From Lachnospiraceae bacterium (GTDB taxonomy: Bacteria; Bacillota; Clostridia; Lachnospirales; Lachnospiraceae), in assembly GCA_017434885.1 (NCBI GenBank), contig JAFSGE010000035.1, forward strand, positions 1-64,000: a stretch of 64,000 nt of DNA, given 5' to 3'. The position numbers and the translations under genes are program-made. The notes beneath the pieces are model-generated. The model searched no databases and was not told the DNA's origin. It was given only the letters and a program-made list of their open reading frames with translations. Positions 9,466 through 16,799 of this stretch are shown piece after piece (within the stretch, counting starts at the first letter, position 1; each line of letters begins with the position of its first letter).

Positions 9466-10305
9466 ATGATAAAAATTTTCGTAGATTCTTCAGCCGATTA
9501 TGAAACAGCGGAGTTGAAAGAGCGGCAGCTCCATCTGATTCCACTTTCTGTTACCATGAACGGAAAGACCTATGCAGACGGTGTTGATCTGAAAAAAAAT
9601 GAATTTTTTGAGTTGCTGATAAGCAGTGAAGAGTTTCCCAAAACTTCCCAGCCCTCTCCTCAGGATTTTTTATCCGTTTTTGAGGATGCCAAGAAAAACA
9701 AAGACCAAATCATCTGCATTTTGTTATCTTCTGCATTAAGCGGCACTTACCAGACTGCGTTACTTGCCAGAAATATGGTAGACTACGAAGAAATTTATAT
9801 TATAGACTCCCGTTCTGCAACCTATCCAATCCGAATCATGACCGACTATGCCTGTATGCTGGCAAAGCAGGGTCTTATCGCAAAGGAAATTGCAGATAAA
9901 GTCAATGAATTAAAGCCCAGAGTCAAATTACTTGCGGTTTTGGACACATTAGAATATTTAAGCAAGGGGGGCCGTATCCCCAAATCCGTAGCTGCCATCG
10001 GTGAAATCGCCCGGATTAAACCGGTTATCACTCTGACAACTGACGGCGAGGTTGGCGTACTTGCCAAATGCATCGGCAAAAACAAAGCAATGTCTCATAT
10101 CATGAAGGACTTATCTTCCATGAAAGTAGACCCTGCATTTCCCTGTACCACCATTTTCAGTTATGGAACAGAAAACTGCGAAGCATTTGAGGAAAGGCTT
10201 TCCGAAAACGGTTATGCTATCACGGAACGTATGCAAATCGGTGCTGCTATCGGTTCCCACATTGGTCCACGTGCTTATGGTATCGTTTTCGTGGAACAAG
10301 AATAA
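9466..10305 (+). CDS. DegV family (FakB-like) fatty-acid-binding protein
   Basis: A 279-residue DegV protein. The family binds long-chain fatty acids, and FakB members present them to the FakA kinase for phospholipid synthesis. Visible hallmarks are the N-terminal VDSSADY, the TSQPS motif near residue 66, the SSALSGTYQTA stretch and IDSRSAT. The length is normal. The ATG at 9466 has AAAGGAAAGGAA upstream and a well-spaced promoter. It is monocistronic, with a terminator just beyond. No fakA partner is in the window. The family is certain; the bound lipid and any FakB role are inferred. Confidence 0.88.
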   Translation: MIKIFVDSSADYETAELKERQLHLIPLSVTMNGKTYADGVDLKKNEFFELLISSEEFPKTSQPSPQDFLSVFEDAKKNKDQIICILLSSALSGTYQTALLARNMVDYEEIYIIDSRSATYPIRIMTDYACMLAKQGLIAKEIADKVNELKPRVKLLAVLDTLEYLSKGGRIPKSVAAIGEIARIKPVITLTTDGEVGVLAKCIGKNKAMSHIMKDLSSMKVDPAFPCTTIFSYGTENCEAFEERLSENGYAITERMQIGAAIGSHIGPRAYGIVFVEQE

Positions 10306-10315
10306 GACAGAACAA

Positions 10316-10356
10316 AATGTACCCGCCAAATTCTTACAAGAATACGCGGGTACATT
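10316..10356. terminator. Bidirectional terminator
   Basis: Perfect 11-base arms AATGTACCCGC (10316-10326) and GCGGGTACATT (10346-10356), with an inner TTCTT/AAGAA pairing, between the convergent DegV and redox-protein genes. Confidence 0.8.
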
Positions 10357-10363
10357 CAATACT

Positions 10364-10825
10364 TTATTCCTCTTTCAACATTTGTTCCACAATTTCTGTA
10401 GCACATTGAATCATTTTCGGGCAGATGCTTTGAAATAAATCCAGTTCTTTTATCTTATCCATATCTTTTGGCTTTGACACATCATATCCCAGTAATTCCC
10501 TACATACAACAGTATCATTTTTTTCAATAAAACGATTCATAAATTCTTCTGCTTTCTTATATGCATTTCCCTTTTCTTGTGGTGCATTCATATGATAATG
10601 ACCATATTTTAATCCCAATACCATCAATGCTCCCGCAACGGCACCGCACATTTCTCCTTTTCTTGCACCACCACCAAATTGTGTCGCAATCTTAAGAGCC
10701 ATTTCCTCAGATATGCCATAATCAGTTGCAAATGTTGTAAAAACAGCTTGTGAGCAATTAAATCCATTTCTAAAATATGCAGCAGCCTTATCTGATTTAT
10801 TTTCTAATCGTATCTCATTAATCAT
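10364..10825 (-). CDS. C_GCAxxG_C_C family (putative redox) protein
   Basis: A 153-residue small helical protein of the C_GCAxxG_C_C family, thought to be redox or metal related. The motif cysteines are visible in NCSQAVF, GEMCGAVAGALMVLG, a Cys before RELLG, and the C-terminal ICPKMIQCA. The ATG at 10825 has GGAGG nine bases upstream. It overlaps the stop of the preceding MarR gene by eight bases, so the two form a coupled operon, presumably under control of that MarR protein. No signal peptide was seen. The exact reaction is unknown. Confidence 0.82.
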   Translation of the reverse strand: MINEIRLENKSDKAAAYFRNGFNCSQAVFTTFATDYGISEEMALKIATQFGGGARKGEMCGAVAGALMVLGLKYGHYHMNAPQEKGNAYKKAEEFMNRFIEKNDTVVCRELLGYDVSKPKDMDKIKELDLFQSICPKMIQCATEIVEQMLKEE

Positions 10826-11261
10826 ATTCTTTTTCCTCCACTTTTAGGCAAGCCTCGTTATATAATTTCAGTGCTTCTATCACTTGTTCGTGTTTATCCT
10901 TTGGTATTTCTTCAAATACATCTTTAAATTTCAAATACATATCGTGCTCTATCTTTTCAAATCTCTCTTGTCCCTTGGGCAATAAACTCAACGTAACAAA
11001 ACGTCTGTCTTCTTTTGATGTTTTTCTTTCTACAAAACCTGTTTGAACCAGTTCCTCTACCGAACGGCTGACACCACTTTTATCAACGTGAAGAATGTCA
11101 GACAATTCTTTTACCGATATTCCCGGTTTTCTACCAATCTCTACTATCAAAAAACATTGGCTTTTACTGATTCCGCAGCAGCAACAATCTGTATTATTTA
11201 TATTTCCGATATGACATTCCAATTGCCTTGTATACTCACGAAATTGTTTTATTAAATCCAT
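10818..11261 (-). CDS. MarR-family regulator with a cysteine cluster
   Basis: A 147-residue winged-helix MarR repressor. The HTH region runs from about residue 40 to 105 (VKELSDILHVDKSGVSRSVE, then the wing SKEDRRFV). An unusual run of four cysteines (DCCCCGIS, near residues 25-32) plus QC a few residues later sits where the inducer pocket forms and may sense thiol, metal or oxidant stress; this is inference. The ATG at 11261 is chosen because AAGGAGGA lies upstream, and an extra 20 codons to 11321 would cross the promoter. A perfect dyad over the -35 box suggests autoregulation. The redox-protein gene overlaps its 3' end. Confidence 0.88.
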   Translation of the reverse strand: MDLIKQFREYTRQLECHIGNINNTDCCCCGISKSQCFLIVEIGRKPGISVKELSDILHVDKSGVSRSVEELVQTGFVERKTSKEDRRFVTLSLLPKGQERFEKIEHDMYLKFKDVFEEIPKDKHEQVIEALKLYNEACLKVEEKEYD

Positions 11262-11292
11262 ATTTCCGCATCCTCCTTCTTTACACTTATTC

Positions 11293-11321
11293 ATTATATC
11301 TGCAATAGTTGCTTTTGTCAA
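11293..11321 (-). promoter_or_regulatory. Consensus SigA promoter of the MarR operon
   Basis: Minus strand TTGACA (11316-11321), 17-base spacer, TATAAT (11293-11298): both hexamers are perfect consensus. Such a strong promoter fits a tightly repressed operon. Confidence 0.85.
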
Positions 11322-11326
11322 CTATT
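11304..11326. promoter_or_regulatory. Probable MarR operator over the -35 box
   Basis: Perfect inverted repeat AATAGTTG, seven bases, CAACTATT. It covers the -35 hexamer of the MarR operon, where a bound repressor would block RNA polymerase. Confidence 0.65.
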
Positions 11327-11344
11327 TACTTTTACAACAAAAAA

Positions 11345-11384
11345 AGCAAGATATGTCCTCTAAACAGAGTAAACATACCTTGCT
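11345..11384 (-). terminator. Terminator of the uxuAB operon
   Basis: Arms AGCAAG(AT)ATGT and ACATA(C)CTTGCT with one mismatch, followed on the minus strand by a run of seven T. It lies about 34 bases beyond the uxuB stop. Confidence 0.75.
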
Positions 11385-11417
11385 AATTCAAAAGAATCTT
11401 GTCATGTATTAACACAG

Positions 11418-13028
11418 TTAAACATATTTCTCCAATGTCTTGCAAACGGCGCCGGGACCTGCAATCAGCTCTCTGAAATAGCTGCATACCAATTCAGCCA
11501 TTCCCACTTCGTACAAATCCACACCGAAAATTTTACTGTTGGAAAGAACAGGTTTTAAAATAGTTTCTGCATCAACCGATTCGCCCAGCTTGATGCCTTC
11601 TACATAAGGGCATACTTCTGAAAGCAGCGGGTCAGCGCTTAAAGTAAATGCCTTTCCTTCATCATCCACTGCCATTAAATATCGCAGCCATCCTGCAAAC
11701 ACAAGGGGAATCAGCTTCAATGAAGATACCTCAAGTTTATCGGAAGCAGCATAGGCCTTAATAGCATCGCCAAAACGGATTGCAAGCTTCTGGGAAGTAT
11801 CGGTTGCAATTCTCTGAGGCGCATCCGGCATAAAAGGATTAGGGATACGCACGTTTACTACGGTATCGATAAATTCCTTGGGGTCAATAATACCGGGATT
11901 TACCACAACCGGGAGTCCCTCCGCATAACCAATTCCCTCTACTAACTTCTTTAAAGTTTCATCCTTCATTTCTGCCGAAATCAATTCATATCCCAAAAGA
12001 CAACCGTAAACCGCAAGGGCTGTGTGAAGAGGGTTTAAGCAGGTGCAAACCTTCATTTTCTCCACTTTGTCAACCGTCTCTCTCTCCGTAAACATAATGC
12101 CGCCCGCCTCAAGAGCAGGTCTGCCGTTAGGAAACGCATCCTCTATTACCAAATACTCACATTCCTCTGCATTGACAAAAGGTGCCACATAGGTATTCTT
12201 TGAAGTAACCACCGGCTCCAATTCTTCGATACCGTCATCATTTAAAATCTTTTCAACAGACGCGTCCGGTCTTGGTGTAATTTTGTCTATCATACTCCAA
12301 GGGAATGATACCTTGCTCTTATTATTCACATAAGCAATAAATCCTTCTCTTGCAAGACCTCTTTTCTCCCACTCTTTTGCAAAAGTATCCATTGCTGCAT
12401 AAAGTTTATCACCGTTATGAGAGCAATTATCCATGCTGACCATGGCAATGGGCTTTTCCCCTGCAAGGAAACGGGTATACAGCAAAGAAGCCACCTTGCC
12501 GATATAACTTTCCGGCTTTGCAGGACCACTTGCAAAATCTGCCTGTACTGCTGCAAGTAACTCTCCTTTTCCGTCTATCAGACTATATCCTTTTTCTGTG
12601 ATGGTAAAACTTGCCATCTGCAGAGAATCTGCCTCAAAGATTTCTTTTAAACGTCCGTAATGTGTATCATTTGAAGAGTCCAGTATTAAAGACTCTACCA
12701 CACTCCCTATAACTGTTTTTTCCACATTGCCGTCTGCCTTTAAGGTTGCCAGAACAGATAAGCTGTCATGGGGAAGATACATTTTCTCAATAATTTCATA
12801 ATCATACCCTTCCGCTACAACAAGTCCTGTATCAAGCACACCTTCATTCAACAGATTTTGCACCACATTAGCCTGAAATGCACGGAAAATGTTGCCCGCA
12901 CCGAAATGAATCCAGAAAGGATTTTCTTTTGTTTTCTTTGCAACTGTCTCCCTGTCATATTCGGGGAGCTTATATCCTGCATCAAGCCATGCTTCTTTAT
13001 CCTGTAAACCTGCGTTTGTTAATTTCAT
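11418..13028 (-). CDS. uxuB: Fructuronate reductase / mannitol dehydrogenase family
   Basis: A 536-residue polyol dehydrogenase of the mannitol-dehydrogenase family. The N-terminal Rossmann motif is IHFGAGNIFRAF (about residues 40-51), with a helical C-terminal domain. Next to uxuA it most likely interconverts D-fructuronate and D-mannonate with NAD(P)H, the step before mannonate dehydration in glucuronate catabolism. The ATG at 13028 is preferred because AAGGAGGG lies seven bases upstream. It is the second gene of the leftward pair, 70 bases after uxuA, with its own terminator. Tagaturonate reductase or mannitol dehydrogenase are alternatives, but the context favours UxuB. Confidence 0.87.
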   Translation of the reverse strand: MKLTNAGLQDKEAWLDAGYKLPEYDRETVAKKTKENPFWIHFGAGNIFRAFQANVVQNLLNEGVLDTGLVVAEGYDYEIIEKMYLPHDSLSVLATLKADGNVEKTVIGSVVESLILDSSNDTHYGRLKEIFEADSLQMASFTITEKGYSLIDGKGELLAAVQADFASGPAKPESYIGKVASLLYTRFLAGEKPIAMVSMDNCSHNGDKLYAAMDTFAKEWEKRGLAREGFIAYVNNKSKVSFPWSMIDKITPRPDASVEKILNDDGIEELEPVVTSKNTYVAPFVNAEECEYLVIEDAFPNGRPALEAGGIMFTERETVDKVEKMKVCTCLNPLHTALAVYGCLLGYELISAEMKDETLKKLVEGIGYAEGLPVVVNPGIIDPKEFIDTVVNVRIPNPFMPDAPQRIATDTSQKLAIRFGDAIKAYAASDKLEVSSLKLIPLVFAGWLRYLMAVDDEGKAFTLSADPLLSEVCPYVEGIKLGESVDAETILKPVLSNSKIFGVDLYEVGMAELVCSYFRELIAGPGAVCKTLEKYV

Positions 13029-13098
13029 GTTTGCGCCCTCCTTCGGCATATAGCTTTCCTGCTGTTTTATCCTTTGACGGTTGCCTTCCGTCATACAC

Positions 13099-14163
13099 TT
13101 AGTTACTCTTTTCGATTGCTTCCCAAAGACCGTTCAAATAAGCAGCGCCAAGCGCTCTGTCGTAAAGACCGTATCCGGGCATTGCCACTTCATCCCAAAT
13201 CATACGTCCGTGGTCAGGACGGATAGGTCCGGTAAAACCGATATCGTAAAGCGCTTTCATAATTTCATACATATCAAAGCTGCCGTCAGAAGATAAGTGT
13301 GCTGCTTCTTCAAAATCCGTAGGAGAATTGAACTTTAAGTTTCTTACATGGGCAAAATGGATTCTGCCTTTTAAGGAACGAATCATATCCGGCAAATCAT
13401 TCTCTAAATTAGTTCCGTAAGAACCGGAACAAAATGTAATTCCGTTATGCGGATTATCCACCATGCTCATCATTCTGAGAATGTTCTGCTTGTTAATGAT
13501 GATTCTGGGAAGTCCGAATACACTCCAAGCAGGGTCATCGGGATGAATTGCCATGTTAATATCGTATTTGTCACAAACAGGCATAATCTTCTCAAGAAAG
13601 TATTTCAGATTTTCAAAAAGTTTCTCATCATCCACATCCTTATATGCCTCAAACAATTCCTTTACACGTGCCATACGCTCCGGTTCCCACCCCGGCATTA
13701 CCGTTCCGTTCATATCACCGGAAATAGACTCAAACATTTTTTCAGGGTCAATGGCATCAATAGCTGCCTGATTATAAGCAAGCACGGTAGAACCGTCTTC
13801 GCGTTCTCTTGCCAGTTCACTTCTTGTCCAGTCAAATACAGGCATGAAATTATAGCACACCATATGAATATCTTCTTTTCCGAGGTTCTCCAATGTTTCA
13901 ATGTAATTTGCAATATACTGTTCTCTCTCCGGTGCACCTGTCTTGATTGCATCATGAATATTAACACTTTCAATACCTGCCACATGAAGGCCTGCTGCCT
14001 CAACTTCTTCTTTCATGGCACGGATTCGCTCTCTGCTCCACACCTCTCCCGGTGCTGTGTCATAAAGAGTAGTGATTACCCCCTTTACGCCCGGAATCTG
14101 ACGAATCTGCTTTAATGTAACCGTATCAAACTTAGAACCATACCATCTTAATGTCATCTGCAT
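13099..14163 (-). CDS. uxuA: Mannonate dehydratase
   Basis: A 354-residue UxuA, a TIM-barrel metal enzyme converting D-mannonate to 2-keto-3-deoxygluconate. Typical features are the N-terminus MQMTLRWYG, GVKGVITTLYD, the SVNIHDAIK region, MAIHPDDPAWSVFGLPRI and a C-terminal PDHGR. The ATG at 14163 is chosen for the AGAAGG site about nine bases upstream; the frame extends to 14262 through intergenic sequence. It is first in the leftward uxuA-uxuB operon and divergent from an AraC regulator that probably controls it. Its -10 box (TATAAT, 14212-14217) lacks a good -35, as expected for an activated promoter. kdgK and kdgA are not in the window. Confidence 0.94.
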   Translation of the reverse strand: MQMTLRWYGSKFDTVTLKQIRQIPGVKGVITTLYDTAPGEVWSRERIRAMKEEVEAAGLHVAGIESVNIHDAIKTGAPEREQYIANYIETLENLGKEDIHMVCYNFMPVFDWTRSELAREREDGSTVLAYNQAAIDAIDPEKMFESISGDMNGTVMPGWEPERMARVKELFEAYKDVDDEKLFENLKYFLEKIMPVCDKYDINMAIHPDDPAWSVFGLPRIIINKQNILRMMSMVDNPHNGITFCSGSYGTNLENDLPDMIRSLKGRIHFAHVRNLKFNSPTDFEEAAHLSSDGSFDMYEIMKALYDIGFTGPIRPDHGRMIWDEVAMPGYGLYDRALGAAYLNGLWEAIEKSN

Positions 14164-14211
14164 AACAAAATACCTTCTTTCTATCATTTTCAGATTTGAT
14201 TTACTGTTAAA

Positions 14212-14217
14212 ATTATA
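14212..14217 (-). promoter_or_regulatory. -10 box of uxuAB, weak -35 (activator type)
   Basis: A perfect TATAAT on the minus strand, 49 bases before the uxuA ATG. At 16-18 bases spacing only sequences such as TGGTTT are found for -35. A dyad CAAAAG-N5-CTTTTG (14265-14281) farther upstream is a candidate site for the divergent AraC protein. Confidence 0.45.
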
Positions 14218-14359
14218 GTTGACCCCATACAGAAAAACCATTGATGCATTTGTTGTATACATTGCAAAAGTTGCGCTTTTGTGTTATTAATATGTTAAAT
14301 GCAATATGTAAGATATCATTAGATACACCTTAAAAATACCACATTGTCAGGAGATTTCC

Positions 14360-15247
14360 ATGCACAAAAAATTACAAACCGGCTTCAGTACAAGACAATA
14401 CATGCTTTCCAAGGACTTTGAGCTTTATTATTATCACGATACTGTCCTGCGCAAGGTGGCAACACATACCCATGATTACTATGAATTCTATTTCTTTTTG
14501 GAAGGGAATGTCAGTATTCAGATTGATAAAGAACTCTATGATGTTTCCTACGGAGACATCCTTATTATGCCTCCGGGCATCTCCCACCGTCCCATTATCC
14601 ATAATGCGGATGTGCCCTACCGCCGTTTTGTCTTTTGGATTAGTCAGGAATTTTGCAGCCATCTGCTGAGCTTATCCCCCGACTACGGATATCTGATGCA
14701 GCTTGTACAGACACAGAAAAAGTATCTGTTCCATAATGACCGCATCACCTTCCATTCCATACAGTCAAGACTGATTACCTTACTGGAAGAAATGCAGGGA
14801 AACCGCTTTGGAAAGGCTGCCAATATTTCGCTTTGTGTCAATGACCTGATTTTACATGTAAACAGAGTCATTTATGAGCGTTTTCATCCTGTTTCCGTTA
14901 AGGAAACCACCTCCCTATACGAAAATATCTGTAACTTTATTGAAACCCATATAGAAGAGGACTTATCATTAGAACGTCTCGCGGGAGAATTTTTTGTAAG
15001 TAAATATTATATTGCCCACCTTTTTAAAGAAAATCTGGGACTATCCATTCACCAATACATCACCAAAAAAAGACTGGCGTATTGCCGCCAGTCTATCCTT
15101 AGTGATAATAGTATTACCAAAACATATGCTTCCTACGGATTCGGAGATTACTCCAGCTTTTACCGCGCCTTCAAAAAAGAATACGGAATTTCACCAAAGG
15201 ATTTCAGAGATATGAGTTTTATTGATGAAACATCAGAAGCCTGGTAA
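14360..15247 (+). CDS. AraC-family regulator (cupin sensor)
   Basis: A 295-residue AraC/XylS regulator. The N-terminal cupin-like sensor has the characteristic HTHDYYEFYFFLEG (about residues 36-49) and GDILIMPPGISH; the C-terminal double HTH spans about 190-290 (LERLAGEFFVSKYYIAHLFK, then YGISPKDFR). The ATG at 14360 follows CAGGAG at seven bases. It is divergent from uxuAB, about 196 bases away, and probably activates that operon in response to a uronate-derived sugar. Uronate operons are more often governed by GntR or LacI proteins. Confidence 0.85.
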   Translation: MHKKLQTGFSTRQYMLSKDFELYYYHDTVLRKVATHTHDYYEFYFFLEGNVSIQIDKELYDVSYGDILIMPPGISHRPIIHNADVPYRRFVFWISQEFCSHLLSLSPDYGYLMQLVQTQKKYLFHNDRITFHSIQSRLITLLEEMQGNRFGKAANISLCVNDLILHVNRVIYERFHPVSVKETTSLYENICNFIETHIEEDLSLERLAGEFFVSKYYIAHLFKENLGLSIHQYITKKRLAYCRQSILSDNSITKTYASYGFGDYSSFYRAFKKEYGISPKDFRDMSFIDETSEAW

Positions 15248-15272
15248 CATCCGGCTCCGACATCCGGCACAG

Positions 15273-16784
15273 TTATGTCTGCTTTACCGGCTCATATGTC
15301 TGAAAAAAAATATTCTGTTCAATGACATACACATCATGTAAATCATCCTTGCGGACAGCCAAAAAATCTTTTTCCCTGCCAAGCATATATTTTTCTTTGT
15401 CCCAGGCAGTAAACACTTTTACCCTGTGGTCAAGCGCCCTGACATAGACAAGACTTTCTCCCGTTGCCACACATGCCTTTGCATAAGGAACCAGCGAAAT
15501 ATTGATGCCCTCTGCGGCATCCTTTACCGTAGGCGCGTATTCTCCTTCAAAGGTATAGGCCGTCTCAAGAACCCGGTATGTCCGCTCAAACTTTTCCTTT
15601 TTGATTGGATATACTTCTCCCTGTATTCCTATCATAATATAAATATCTGTGGATACTTCGATGTCTAAATCGCCCTCTAACGTACGAACCGTGATTTTTG
15701 TTCCCACCTTAAACACTTCTGCCGCTTTTACAAAACCAACAGGAATATTTTTCTTTCTGCACAGCTGCATTTTAGTTAAGTCTGCCTCGTAATCCTCGGC
15801 ATACAAAATACGGCTGCTCTCAAAATACCGGTCCATACGTTGTCTCAGGAATGTTTTTATATCAGCTTCATTTTTCTCTGCTTCCTGTGTTTTTACAAGC
15901 AGTTCTGCTTTTATAAAACCACCGGCTTTCACAAGATGACCGCCTCCCGAACCGATTCCTTCCGTCAGATATGCCGCCAGTTCACTTGCTTTCACCTCTT
16001 TAATACAGCTGCGGACAGACAGCTTTATACCGAAAGGCAAAACACTGTACACAAGGCAGGTATCCACCATATCTACCTCAAGCATCATATCGCTGATCAT
16101 TCCCAGAATATTCGGGTCACAGGGTTTTGCCTCTGCTACCGCATAACGGTGCTTTTCACTATAATCATAATCAAGAAGTGCCTCGCCGGCAATTTCCAGT
16201 TCTTTCTGTGAAAGATTCATGTTACGGAAACGGATAATTGCTGCATGCTCATAATCGGCATCATCACGCAAATTCTTATCAAGCGGATGGCTGATTTCCG
16301 TAAAATTATTGGTATCCGTCAGCAGTCCGTAGTAAAGTGCCGTTGCCAGCTTCTTATCATCATTTAAGCCGATACCCTCCTGTTGCAACAATTCACGTAC
16401 TAATGTCGCACAGGCACCTAAGTTACTTCTCACCTCACTAAGTCTTGGAAGCTCACGTGCAACCTGGTGATGGTCTATTACCGCAATCTCCTTTGCCGGA
16501 AAATAAGTTACATTTCCCTCTCCATACTGGCAATCCACTGTAAGTAAAAGCTCTGCCTCTTTTAGTTCCTGTACATACTCAATGGGAATTTCCAATTCCT
16601 TTACCATCAAAACCAGATTGGTTTTTTGGATAGGGAAACGCCCTCCGTAAATAAAACGTACCCTTTTTCCCTGCATTTTAAAATAGTGATATATCCCAAA
16701 TCCGCTTGCAAGAGCATCCGCATCCGGATTATCGTGACACTGAATGATAATATTGTCATATTGTAAAAGCTCTTTTAACCGCAT
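15273..16784 (-). CDS. DHH-family phosphoesterase with a two-part C-terminal extension
   Basis: A 503-residue protein. Residues 1-320 are a DHH/DHHA1 phosphoesterase of the NrnA/GdpP class: metal motifs HDNPDAD (17-23), Asp84, DHH (104-106), Asp157 (LLTDTNNF) and the substrate-binding GSGGGH (278-283). Relatives degrade nanoRNA, pAp or cyclic dinucleotides. Residues from about 345 to 503 are an extension that seems to hold two related modules, each ending in a Phe-x-x-Thr-Tyr pattern (FERTY at 399-403, FFQTY at 493-497), the first preceded by QGEVYPI. The ATG at 16784 has AAAGG upstream. It lies 15 bases behind the TIR-WD40 gene and is certainly co-transcribed with it, suggesting nucleotide signal turnover as a partner task (inference). 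Confidence 0.85.
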   Translation of the reverse strand: MRLKELLQYDNIIIQCHDNPDADALASGFGIYHYFKMQGKRVRFIYGGRFPIQKTNLVLMVKELEIPIEYVQELKEAELLLTVDCQYGEGNVTYFPAKEIAVIDHHQVARELPRLSEVRSNLGACATLVRELLQQEGIGLNDDKKLATALYYGLLTDTNNFTEISHPLDKNLRDDADYEHAAIIRFRNMNLSQKELEIAGEALLDYDYSEKHRYAVAEAKPCDPNILGMISDMMLEVDMVDTCLVYSVLPFGIKLSVRSCIKEVKASELAAYLTEGIGSGGGHLVKAGGFIKAELLVKTQEAEKNEADIKTFLRQRMDRYFESSRILYAEDYEADLTKMQLCRKKNIPVGFVKAAEVFKVGTKITVRTLEGDLDIEVSTDIYIMIGIQGEVYPIKKEKFERTYRVLETAYTFEGEYAPTVKDAAEGINISLVPYAKACVATGESLVYVRALDHRVKVFTAWDKEKYMLGREKDFLAVRKDDLHDVYVIEQNIFFQTYEPVKQT

Positions 16785-16799
16785 AATTGCACCTTTCTT

